A stretch of 64,000 nt of DNA, from NCBI RefSeq assembly GCF_000204055.1, contig NW_006768794.1:991367-1055366 (forward strand), given 5' to 3'. This DNA is from Melampsora larici-populina 98AG31 (Eukaryota > Basidiomycota > Pucciniomycetes > Pucciniales > Melampsoraceae). Below the pieces are notes generated by a model. The model was not told the origin of the DNA and did no database searches. It saw nothing but the letters and a program-made list of their open reading frames with translations. Positions 55,146-64,000 of the stretch are shown in pieces. A program made the translations under genes and the position numbers. How positions within the stretch are numbered: position 1 is the stretch's first letter; each line of letters opens with the position of its first letter.

Positions 55146-55425
55146 GCGCTGAAACTGGGAGAGGTGGATGGAACGGATTAGACTGATGTGGATGTTGTTG
55201 GACGTGGTGTGCATCGGACAGTCTCAATGTATAAGATTTTTGCAATGTATCTGTGGCTCCATGGGAGCTCTGCGTTTGTGGTTTCTGGGGCGCGCACACG
55301 TTGAGAGCGAGGCGGACGCCTCGGCCCTGATGCTGATGGGGGCGGCGGGCCGGCCCCGATGTTCTAGTAATAATAAAAGATAACATAAACTCCCATAACA
55401 CTGCTAAAATAAAAACTTCAATAAT
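55146..55425. other. Intergenic, no gene seen
   Basis: It includes a GC-rich patch near 55300-55360 (GGCGGCGGGCCGGCCCCG). Open frames here are long only because of the base composition. Confidence 0.4.
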
Positions 55426-55701
55426 TATGGCGTTCAAACATGCGCGAGAAATTTGCAAGTTGCGAGAAAGTTCTGTGCAAGTTCTTTTAAACATCTTGCA
55501 TAGAACTTCCACAAAACTTGCAGACTTAAGAAAGTTATGTGTGAACCTAGGCTTCCCCGCTTCAAGGACTCAGTTTGCCCTTGATGAGATACATACAGCA
55601 GGGGGTTGTGAAAAAACCGATGTGCAAGATCCGTGCAAGATTTCTTGCACGGATCTTGCACATCGGTTTTGCAAATTTCTTGCACATGTTTGAACGCCAT
55701 A
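55426..55701. mobile_element. 276-bp MITE with a long internal hairpin
   Basis: TATGGCGTTCAAACATG at the left end is mirrored at the right end, with about 33 bases matching. AAT flanks both sides (55423-55425 and 55702-55704), a possible 3-bp duplication. The short word TTGCAAG/CTTGCA recurs throughout. The open frames across it on both strands are by-products of this symmetry. Confidence 0.8.
55613..55670. repeat. 28-bp perfect hairpin with a 2-base loop
   Basis: Bases 55613-55640 (AAAACCGATGTGCAAG...) are the exact reverse complement of 55643-55670. It lies off-centre in the 55426-55701 MITE. Transcripts would fold into an uninterrupted 28-bp stem. Confidence 0.97.
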
Positions 55702-56271
55702 AATAACATAAACATTCAATGAAAGAAAGGGAGGGCTGGTTGGGCGTTTTACAAATGATATAACTACTTGAAAGATAAATATCTTTTGAGAGAAATGATT
55801 TTTCAAAAGATGACAAAAGAAGATGTGGTATGTAAAATGGTAAATTTGGTCAAAGTAATGACGTCAATTACCAAGAAAGGTAATATGACAACAATAATAA
55901 CCCAACCCAAGATTTACAAACATTTTATACACACCCCTAAATCCATGACATTCCCATCAGTAAATTACTAGTTACCTACAACTGAAATTTGAACTTTTTC
56001 AATTTTTCTCAATGTCCAACATATAACAAAATAGCTGTAGTGATTTTTGCGTTTTGAACCTACCAACAAAACCGGAATTGTTTAAGCTTGTTTTTGGGTT
56101 TTGAAAATGTCAATTTGGGTGGTTTTAGGTCGGATACTCTCCCTGGAGCTTTCCGGGGCTGTGTCAAGACATTGAGCTCCTGTTACAAAGATCTCTAGAA
56201 GAAACAAGACTCTCTATAACCAAGAAAAAAACAAGTTTATGGACCTGTTTGCTGTCTACTCCTCAAAGGTT
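55702..56271. other. Intergenic, no gene seen
   Basis: AT-rich to about 56110, then a moderately GC-richer stretch. No supported coding sequence. Confidence 0.4.
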
Positions 56272-56326
56272 AGCTTAACAAAGCCCTCTCTGCGCGGCTG
56301 TGTCCGTGCCCTTGCAGAGGGGCTTA
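56272..56326 (+). repeat. 55-bp dispersed repeat, left copy
   Basis: AGCTTAACAAAGCCCTCTCT ... AGAGGGGCTTA, itself an imperfect inverted repeat. A similar copy in the same orientation is at 60362-60416 on the other side of the Harbinger element. The last three bases (TTA) are the Harbinger target duplication. Confidence 0.75.
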
Positions 56327-56624
56327 GAGCATCCACAGTGGTCCCCCGACTGTGCGGGCTCTCGATGATGTGGGGGGTCAAACGACCAAAAATCATCACA
56401 TCGGACCTCACACAATCGGGGGTCAGTCATCAAGAGTCTCCAGATTTTGAGGCGGGCTCTCCAGATCTGCGAGCTCTAGGAGGGCTCTCGACATCACGTG
56501 GAAATGCATCACGTGAGCCATACAGAGCATCACGTGAGCAATACTGGAGCATCCCCTTGATCAACAAGCTTCATATTGGCTGTTCAATTTCACACCCGCC
56601 GCGCTACACCCACTACATATCATC

Positions 56625-57775
56625 ATGGATCAATCTCGAGATTCTTCCATTTTTCCCTTTGATACATATTCTCTTGATCCGTATATTTCAGAATCCACCA
56701 ATTCAGTCACTCATCGGTCTACCTTGGAATCAATCACACCAACAGGAAAACTTTCAATCAAGGCCAAGAACTGGACTGCATCCGAAGACGTACCTCTCTG
56801 CAAGGCTTGGGCAGCTACATCAGTCAATCCCGATACAGGTGATTCACAGAAGAAATTCACTTACTGGGGTCGTATCTATATCCACTTCAAGGAGGAGTTC
56901 AACGAAAGCAGCGGAGCCAAAACTGCTTGAAATCAATTGGCTTGCGAACGGTGTTGGGCAGTTATTCAACACGACGTCAGCAAGTTCTGTGCGGCATTTG
57001 ACCAAGCCACGTCCACCCACTTCACAGGTTGTGTTCAGCTTGATTTGGTAAGTTTTAAGTTTGAGTTATGCACGGGGTCAAAGAGCTGATTGATGTGCTT
57101 TTGATATGATGTTAGCTTGAAATAGCTCACAAGATATTCTCAGCCTCAAACGAAAATAAGCGATTCAGTCTTGAACACTGCTGGGCGGTCCTCTGTGTAC
57201 ATCAAAAGTGGGCGATGACGTGTGATCAACTGAAGCACAAGGGCAAAGAGTCAAACAAGCGAAAATCTGTATCAGCGTCCTCTTCCAACGTGCCCACCTC
57301 CAATCCGTCTACTGCACCTCCATCTTTGGTTTCTTCTGTTGTCCACCACTCTGAACCCAAGGTCGAACCACCGAAAAGGCCAATCGGTCGTAAGAAGTCA
57401 AAAGTGGCCAAATCAGATGGGCCCAAGCCCAAGGGATCTAGTGGAGGCGGTGACGATCTAGCTGCAGCGATTACGAAGCTGGCCAGTTCTTCCGCAGCTA
57501 AGGTCCAGATTGCCAAGGAAGCTGCTGAAGCTTCTTGTCAAGCTTCAGATGACAAGCTGATGTTCCAAACGCCGCCAGAGAATTTGGACAAGATTCAATT
57601 GGAGTATTTGCACGCCTGTCGCAAACAAGTCATGGAACAATTTCGGGCAAGACAAAAAGAAGCAAGTGCTGTAAGTGCTTTGTTTTGTCATTTCATCGAT
57701 TGTTGTTGATCATTTTTGCCTTATCAGACTCCAAACGCCGATGAGGAAGAAGATGACCAAGAGATCGAAACGTAG
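56625..57775 (+). pseudogene. Myb/SANT-like accessory gene of the PIF/Harbinger element, one in-frame stop
   Basis: Exons 56625-57047, 57116-57670 and 57728-57775 are all in phase 0 and would give 341 residues. The conserved domain reads KNWTASEDVPLCKAWAATSV ... YWGRIYIHFKEEFNE ... TA, a TGA at 56928-56930, then NQLACERCWAVIQHDVSKFC. Relatives have Trp at the stop position, so a single TGG to TGA change explains it. Exon 2 continues with FSLEHCWAVLCVHQKW, the hallmark of the NAM-associated C-terminal region. A Ser/Pro/Lys-rich linker and an acidic end (DEEEDDQEIET) follow. It would serve as the DNA-binding partner of the transposase at 58486-59829. Apart from the stop it is undamaged. Confidence 0.85.
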
Positions 57776-58485
57776 TGCAAGACCAAACTAGTAAGTCACT
57801 TGTGGTTCAGTGATTGAACACTGAGGCTGATATTATTTAAACTTGTGTGTGCAGGTGTGGTAGTCCCATTTCATATTATTGGCTTTGATTTCATTGAAAA
57901 AAAATTTTGAATTTTAAACTTACAGTACTTTCAGTCGAGTTTATAAATTTAAATTTCATCTTTTTTTCTTTCAATTTCAATCTTATGAAGAAGTGTGGTT
58001 ATCACTTGTCTCAAAACTTATTTCAAGTTGTCTCAATTGAATATTAATCAGTTGTCTCACAATCGATTTAATTTTTAGTTTTTTGAAAAAGTATTTTGAA
58101 AATTATAATCCTATTAAACCAAAATTTATATTTTGCATTTATGAATGCCACACCGAGAACACCCAGGAGAGCATACAAATTTGTTGACTTAACATAAGTC
58201 TTTCATACTTTAAAAGACTTATGAAGTTAAAACATTTGAGATCAAAAGGAAGAAAAATTCATCACAAAGATTTTGAGCGTGTGTGAAGAGAATCCAACCA
58301 CTTATAACAATCTTTCTGTTTAAATTTTGGACTCGAGGTACAAATCAATTTGTAATAAACTAAACTGGCATTTCGATTTTTTCAAATGAGTTAGAAAGAA
58401 ATAATAAACATGTATCTTATTGAGCATTTAAAATAAAATTGGTTCTTTGATAAACAACAAATCAAATCGATTCTTTGATAAACAA
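57776..58485. other. Non-coding spacer between the convergent Harbinger genes
   Basis: Strongly AT-rich. It contains the 3' ends of both genes and nothing else recognisable. Confidence 0.5.
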
Positions 58486-59829
58486 CTAAGCTTCCTGTTC
58501 GCCTGATTGATTCCATACATGTTCAATTAAATCACGCAAAAGCTCTCGGTATCGATTTTCATCCCGCATTGAACGAAGTCGGGTAAGGTAGGCCTCAAAT
58601 GCAGCGTAAGAGTCAGGACTCGGTTCTGGTGCTGGTCGTGCGTTGTTGAGGTAAGAAGGAATGTCTCGTTCGTAACGGCCAGCCAAACGGTTTTGTTCAA
58701 CTTGCATATTGTGCAAAATCACGGCACAATACGCAATCTGCTGCAAGTCGGCCGTGTTCCAAAGGCAAGCTGGACAGTTGAGGATCCCAAACCGAGCGTA
58801 TAAAATTGCAAAGGTGCGCTCCACATCTTTTCGTATAGCCTCCTGGAGGTTAGAAAACAACTGTGTAATCTACATCAGCTTGAAAGAATATATAGATATA
58901 AATATTTGTTTTAGATAGTGACTTACTTTCTCTTTTTGATTACCATCTGGGACGCTTTTTATCAAAGTCGACCAGTCAGGATAAATTCCATCGGCTAAGT
59001 AATAACCTTGAGTATAAGTTTTATCATTGATTGTAAACTTCACCTCTGGAGCTTTCCCTTCCATCAGGTCACGGAAAAGAGGTGAACGGTCAAGGATAGT
59101 AATATCATTTAGAGTTCCTGGAAGGCCAAAGAATGCATGCCAAATCCACGTATCGTAAGAAGAAACTATTTTCAATACCATCGTCGGCACCTTCTCTTTG
59201 CCTCGATATTGTCCGTGCCAAGCAGTAGGGCAGTTCTTCCACTCCCAGTGGCTACAGTCAATTGAGCCTAACATGCCTGGTAGTCCACGATCTCAAGCTT
59301 CATTAAGCAACCTTTGAGTGTCATCTACAGTAGGTCTGCGCAGATATTTGTCCTGGTATAGCTCGACAACGTTGTGACAAAAGACTTTAAGACATTCGAG
59401 GGCTGTTGACTCGCCAAGTTGGATATACTCGTCTTGGCCATCGGCAGAAGTTCCAGTAGCCATCTGTTGCATAGCAGCCGTGACCTTTTGATGGGGAGAC
59501 AGACCGAGACGTTTGGCCGCATCGTATTGCTGAACCCAGTACTTGTTGTGGTTTTGAAGGTCTATCAGAAGCCTTTCAACAATGATTTGATTGACTCAAT
59601 ATCTTCTTCAGAATTGATAATCTGTTTAAGAATGATTTGGAGAGAAATACTGGCGGTAAATGATTGCGTGGGCAAGTTGACGATGTCAATGGATTTCTTG
59701 ACGTTGTTTTTTCTCTTGAAAAGTATCTTGACTAGTATGGTGTTGAGCAACTGCTTGGACTGCAGCCACATCGATGTCATCGTCATCAAACAGGTCGTCA
59801 AGAAAATTGATGAGTTCGTCGGGTTCCAT
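58486..59829 (-). pseudogene. PIF/Harbinger DDE transposase, damaged in its 5' part
   Basis: The start at 59829 opens MEPDELINFLDDLFDDDDI, an acidic N-terminus. Between about 59700 and 59560 the frame has several stops and a shift. From there it reads cleanly (DLQNHNKYWVQQYDAAKRLGLSP...). A TGA at 59293-59295 lies just before DRGLPGMLGSIDCSHWEW. Catalytic residues are Asp in GSIDCSHW, Asp in LPGTLNDITILD and Glu in QEAIRKDVERTFA. A 57-bp intron (58870-58926) separates the second and third. The C-terminal exon contains AYCAVILHNMQVEQN and ends NQSGEQEA. The catalytic half is well preserved, the N-terminal half is not. Confidence 0.88.
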
Positions 59830-59864
59830 GATGGTGAGATGAGTGAAATGTAGATGAAGTTGTA

Positions 59865-60147
59865 CAGCCCTTTGCATAATTGATGACTTTGAAGAAAAAA
59901 AAACCTTGAGTTTTCAAATGAAAAACCTTGAGTTTTTTTGGAAAGTGACCGAGTTTTGTCAACAAGCTGCTGGGTTTTTCAAAAAGTCAGTGAGTTTTTT
60001 TTGGAAACCTGGCCCAGTAATTCTAAAAGAGAAAGAGCTTGCTCAGTTTTTGAAAAACTCGATGAGTTTTTGAAAAAAATTTGCAGGTTTTTTTGAAAAC
60101 TCAAATGTTTTCTCTTTTTCCAAAGTCATCAATTCTGCAAAGGGCTG
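59865..60147. mobile_element. 283-bp MITE with TA target duplication inside the Harbinger element
   Basis: CAGCCCTTTGCATAATTGAT at the left is mirrored at the right (ATCAATTCTGCAAAGGGCTG), about 30 bases with one or two differences. TA lies on both sides (59863-59864 and 60148-60149). The interior is a run of GAGTTTTT/AAAAACTC words without coding capacity. It lies 35 bases upstream of the transposase start, so it would disrupt that promoter. Confidence 0.88.
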
Positions 60148-60292
60148 TATGTATTTGGAGCGTCTGGGTGGACGGGTTTTGAAATTCAGTATAAGCATCT
60201 CACTATCACTCAATCGAGTGTGGGAGCCCGAATTTAGGTGCTCCGTTGTGCAAAGTCTCTTTTTCTGACCCCCCTCTTGAGGGTCTGTCTGC

Positions 60293-60327
60293 GAGCCCCC
60301 ACAGTCGGGGGACCGCTGTGGATGCTC
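60293..60327 (-). repeat. Right terminal inverted repeat of the PIF/Harbinger element
   Basis: 35 bases complementary to 56327-56361 with two mismatches, followed by the TTA duplication. Weaker similarity (GGGGGGTC) extends inward on both sides. Confidence 0.92.
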
Positions 60328-60361
60328 TTAGGACTAATCGTCGATTTTTGGCTTGAGCATA

Positions 60362-60416
60362 AGCTTAACTAAGCCCCTCTTGCGCAGCTGCGTCCGCGCC
60401 CCTCGAAGAGGGGCTT
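60362..60416 (+). repeat. 55-bp dispersed repeat, right copy
   Basis: AGCTTAACTAAGCCCCTCTT ... GAAGAGGGGCTTA, similar along its length to 56272-56326 and in the same orientation. It is an inverted repeat around a GC-rich centre. Confidence 0.75.
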
Positions 60417-61301
60417 ACAACGAACTCGTACTTTTTGGCAGGAGAGCTCCAAGAATTAAGTCCCTTTATGTTGTTTTTTGGACTTCTCCTCAAATCCTCA
60501 CCGTAGAAATTTGTGAGCTGCTGGTATGTTTTTCTTCATGCCTTTGTACATTTGCTGGCACAAGTTTCATGAGAAACAGATAGCTCTGCATGCTTTGAGA
60601 GCTGTGTCAAGAATGGGCCTTACAAGGCCTTACGTCCTCTTGTAATGGCCTAAGCCTTCTTCATATGCCTTGGATACAAAATTTGAAAGCACTTAAGCAC
60701 ACATATTACCAAATCTTCATCGCATATTTATAACACTTCCCCTCAAGGTGAGACAAACTACACCACGAGCCCTGTAAAAGTTGACAAACCGTTTTTGGGG
60801 GGTTGTGAGAATTCACCGTTGAAGCCCAGTTGGCTGAGGGTTGGGGCTCGGGGCTTACATCGGCTTCGCCGTCGTTTGACTGAATGCGGTTGTTTGACAG
60901 CTGATCAAGTGGTTGCACAGCTGCATTCAGTTTAACAACAGCAAAACCGATGTCAAAAGAACGGTTGTTGCGATTGCCTTCCCTTCAAACGGATTACACA
61001 CCGCGAGACTTGCCCTTAATGAAGGAAGTGTCTCGTTACCCTTTAATCAAAGGAGGAACACAAGCCAACCTTGTAATTTTTCAACCTTACGATTTTTGAC
61101 TCTTGATCCCAATGAACACCCTTTGATTGTTCAAAGGAGAAACATTGGTCGATCTCAATGTTGTTCCATCTCATCGTCTTCCATCTCATCGTCATCTACT
61201 TCCTCAAGAACCGGCTTGATAACATGGTCAACCCACCGGGCGTACCCGATTGTGATTCTTCATCCTTTTGAATGAAAGTCGATCCAAGCTGAGCTGATCA
61301 T
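60417..61301. other. Region upstream of the tnp2-like gene, no supported gene
   Basis: An open frame at 60913-61275 is Ser-rich near its end (SSISSSSTSS) and has no recognised motif. It could hold 5' exons of the transposase gene that follows, because the readable N-terminus begins right after an acceptor-like CATCAG at 61310-61315. Confidence 0.35.
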
Positions 61302-64000
61302 GTGCTGTGCGTTACATCAGGCTTCAAGGAGGCAGACCATCAATCGGGTTCCGGCAAAGATTATTCGTGTCTTGCTTGTGATGGACTGTGGTCATTGAAA
61401 GTTGGCTCTATTCGACGACACTGTCAAAACCAATCACATTTGACCCATCTCGCACGATGGGAAGAAGCTCAAAGAAACATCCCTGCACCCATCGAACCTG
61501 TTCGAATTAATTTAACACCGCCCCCACCCGACTCAGACCAACATCCACCCGAATCAGGTGATGAAAGTGACGAAGTCCAAGAAGTCGATGATACAATGAT
61601 CACAACTCCCATCATAGACTCCGACACCAACAATGAGGATCTACGTCGTCCACAAACTCTCCTTGATCTGTGGACTCGAAACCACACCGCTGCGTTTGAT
61701 CCAGAAATCATCAGCCTCAACAGTGTCGACGACGATGATCTCTCAGCCAATCGTTCTGACAAGGTGATGAAGCTGATATGGACGAAGAAGAAGAAGAAGA
61801 ATTGGATTTGAATGACACAGACGGTGATGGATCAACCTGGGCCCCTTTCACCAGCTTGGAGCAACTTGTTGGACTATTGATTCTGGGAACGAGTAGGACG
61901 ACCTCATCAGTATGTCAATATGAACGGATCCGTTCTTTTGTTGGTCTCTTGGGCGTCAAACTCCCTGGATACAAATCTCTTCGGAACTGCCGCAACAAGC
62001 TGAAGAAACTTTACGGCTTCGACGTCTCCGAGGCTATGAGTCCATTGAATAAACCTTGCTTTTCGCTTAAAGTTCAACAAATACTATCCCAAGAACTCAG
62101 TAACCCTTACGTCGCCGATCACCTTCATTTTATGCCCGAATTACCAAGCTCGACCACAAAAATCAATCGCTTAGCACAGTCCAGAAAGTGGAGAGAGGAG
62201 CTGGACCGAGATCTACGTGTTCAGATGGTTGATTCACCCCGCGGTCATTTTTATCTATATGAACCGGTTCAATTAAACTCCAAGCGGCTTGTCATTCCAA
62301 TTTTTTTTTATCAAGAAGGAGATGAGACCTTCGCCCGATGTGTCGCTTCCAATCAAACTTACTCCAAGGATGCTGAAGGTCGTGTGCGATGTCGAGTACA
62401 TTTCGAGTCTGTCTCGGACTTTAATTCTCCAGCCTTAAGGTCGTTCAATGTCAAGGAATTTTGGAAAACATTTGACACCATTGAGTTACGCGATAATTTA
62501 TTAATGAAGAGCTTATGTGGTGATTCAATATACGAGAAAGTCAGTGGCGAAAATTACTTGGCATTGCCTTTACAGAATCCTTGGCGTCAAAAGGCAAATG
62601 GAAAGCTCATTCGACACATGCCACTCGTGTTGTATTGCGACGACCTCTCAGGAAACATATCAAAGAGGTGGAATAAACATATGGCCTTTTACTTCACGTT
62701 AGCCGGATTACCTCCCAAACTCTCAAATCAGGAATACAACTGCCATTTTTTGACAACATCGAACACCGCCGGTGCTTTAGAGTTAGCTGACCCATTGATT
62801 GACGAAATCAATGAGCTAGCCACCAATGGCTTTGTGGCCTACGATCACCGGACCGAAAAAGAGGTTTTGGTGATGACGGCGGTACTTTGTCATTTAGGTG
62901 ACTCGCCGATGCATGCAGAGGTGTCCAACACAATGAACCCAACCGTATCGCTGTCTCCGTGCCGTGTCTGTGACCTCAAAGTCCAAAATCTAGCCGAAAA
63001 GAAAAAGGCAAAGTACGTCAGTAACTTCGTTGGTGTGGACGAAAACGGACGGCAGTTCTCCCTTCCTACGCGCAACTGGGCAACAACCCAATCGGGCACA
63101 AAGGACCTTTGGGATCTAGCTCAGCGTCCAGGAACTTTTCGGGCATTCGAGACTGAGTCGTCACGTCTGGGTCTGCGGGATGCAGTAAATGGACCTTTTG
63201 TCAAAGAGGTACAAGATTTCCACCGAGATCCAGAGCTGGCAAGTGATGAAGTGGTTGAGATGTGCAATGAGCTCAACAGAAAATTTGGAGAGCGCCTTTT
63301 CAATCCATTTTTACGCTTGAAAGGTGAGTTGAACACCTTCTATTCTTCTCAATCTTTCTTGTTCGTACTGACAGACTTGGGTTGAATCCTTCCAGGCTTC
63401 GATGGACATCGAGATACTCCGGTGGAGATCTTACACGTTCTGTTGTTAGGTATTGCAAAATACCTAATGCGCCACCAAATGCAAAATTCTTCTGCTCGTG
63501 AGAAAAATGATATATGGGGTCGGTGGCGATCCTTCAACACTTCTGGTTTGAAGATACCTCCCATTCAACCTAAGTCAATGATTAATCATTTTCTTAGTCT
63601 AACTGGGAAGGAATTTCGAACTGTGCTCCAAGCAGCACCTTTTATCTTCTTTCAGTGCTCTTTATCAGATCACGAACGCGAGGCATGGACTTGTCTTGCT
63701 CATCTGGCGCCCTACATCTTCCAGACCGAAATCACAAACATGGAATCTTATCTCAAGCAACTGCAGATTCACGTTTTTTTATTTCTGCGATCAATAGTAC
63801 AGCTTTCTGCACAATGGTGCAATAAACCCAAATTTCACATGCTGATACATATTTGCGACGCTATTCGGCGATTTGGGCCAGCTTGTCTTTTCGCCACTGA
63901 AAACTTTGAAGGATTTAATGGAAATACTCGTAATTCTTCCATTCATTCGAATCATCTGAGTCCTGGAAGAGATATAGCAAACTCTTTCAATAACCACCGC
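61302..64000 (+). CDS. tnp2/CACTA-like transposase, runs off the window, probable frameshift
   Basis: Three blocks are readable. The first (61316-61763) has a BED-like zinc finger (CLACDGLWSLKVGSIRRHC ... H) and an acidic linker. The second (61778-63323) and the third (63396 to the end) are joined by a 72-bp intron (GTGAGT...CCAG) in frame. The core shows VLYCDDLSGNISKRWNKH, HFLTTSNTAGALE, and LGDSPMHAEVSN followed by CRVC. After the intron come DTPVEILHVLLLGIAKY, KPKFHMLIHICDAIRRFGP and ATENFEGFN. This is the pattern of basidiomycete CACTA/CMC-type transposases related to plant tnp2; I am fairly but not fully sure of the superfamily. Near 61764 the first and second blocks are offset by one base (SDK then GDEADMDEEE), so a one-base loss is likely unless an exon boundary was missed. 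The C-terminus lies outside the window. Confidence 0.75.

Larger units (their letters stand above)
56327..60327. mobile_element. Complete-looking PIF/Harbinger transposon (4001 bp)
   Basis: The terminal inverted repeats begin GAGCATCCACAGTGGTCCCC (left) and GAGCATCCACAGCGGTCCCC (right, reverse complement); 33 of the first 35 bases match. TTA duplications lie at 56324-56326 and 60328-60330. Inside are a Myb/SANT-like gene on the plus strand (56625-57775) and a DDE transposase gene on the minus strand (59829-58486), the two-gene layout of the superfamily, here convergent. A TA-flanked MITE (59865-60147) sits upstream of the transposase gene. Both genes carry premature stops, so the copy is not autonomous now. 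Confidence 0.93.

Noticed and set aside
55434..55816. Overlapping open frames of 80-90 residues on both strands
   Set aside because: They arise from the inverted symmetry of the 55426-55701 MITE and have no independent support.
50795..56930. A variant genetic code with TGA read as Trp or Arg
   Set aside because: Intact genes in the same window (gag-pol, KDZ, Ngaro recombinase) are open for hundreds to thousands of codons with normal TGG and use standard stops. The stops are confined to decaying element genes, and a few are TAG.

Overview
The window looks like a repeat-rich accessory stretch of a basidiomycete nuclear genome, most likely a rust fungus (Pucciniales). The evidence is: genes split by short introns of about 55-110 bp with GTRNGT donors and YAG acceptors; a CxC1-type KDZ transposase; a Ngaro-type tyrosine-recombinase retrotransposon; paired Myb/SANT-like and PIF/Harbinger genes; and almost no recognisable housekeeping genes. 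The assignment to rusts is inference, and no database search was possible. Two assembly gaps are present (7308-7477 and 25821-26001).

Layout. 1-2440 holds remnants of an unrecognised gene. 3168-4807 is a three-exon gene whose 3' end has been replaced by an LTR. 4751-19833 is a compound Ty3/gypsy-type LTR locus: an older, broken copy (4751-8601) abutting a full-length copy (8602-19833) with two 1619-bp LTRs, an intact 2148-residue gag-pol on the minus strand, and a spliced antisense gene on the plus strand between pol and the 3' LTR. That antisense gene encodes a Zn2Cys6-like cysteine cluster and is also present in the older copy. 21125-24592 is an intact eight-exon KDZ transposase gene with a foldback repeat upstream and a satellite-like tandem repeat downstream. 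26059-36360 contains a broken gene of unknown family, an array of 47-bp palindromic repeats, two unrecognised open genes (28421-29368 and 30608-31840) and the remains of a SNF2-family helicase gene.

36383-41080 is bounded by GC-rich inverted repeats. It carries a decayed Myb/SANT-like gene, a decayed gene with two SUMO-interacting-like motifs, and a CACTA-ended foldback MITE. 46285-47634 is a decayed PIF/Harbinger transposase. 47977-54402 is a small TIR element with a 6-bp target duplication, split by a complete Ngaro-type retrotransposon (48340-54364) whose A1-ORFs-B1-A2-B2 repeat layout is fully readable. 54464-55145 is an intact three-exon gene of unknown function. 56327-60327 is a complete-looking PIF/Harbinger element (35-bp TIRs, TTA duplication) with a Myb-like gene, a transposase gene and a nested TA-flanked MITE. 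61302 to the window end is a tnp2/CACTA-like transposase gene that runs off the window.

Overall this is a transposon nest: at least four nesting events can be read. Many element genes are silenced by single in-frame stops, often at positions expected to be Trp or Arg, while gag-pol, its antisense partner and KDZ remain open.
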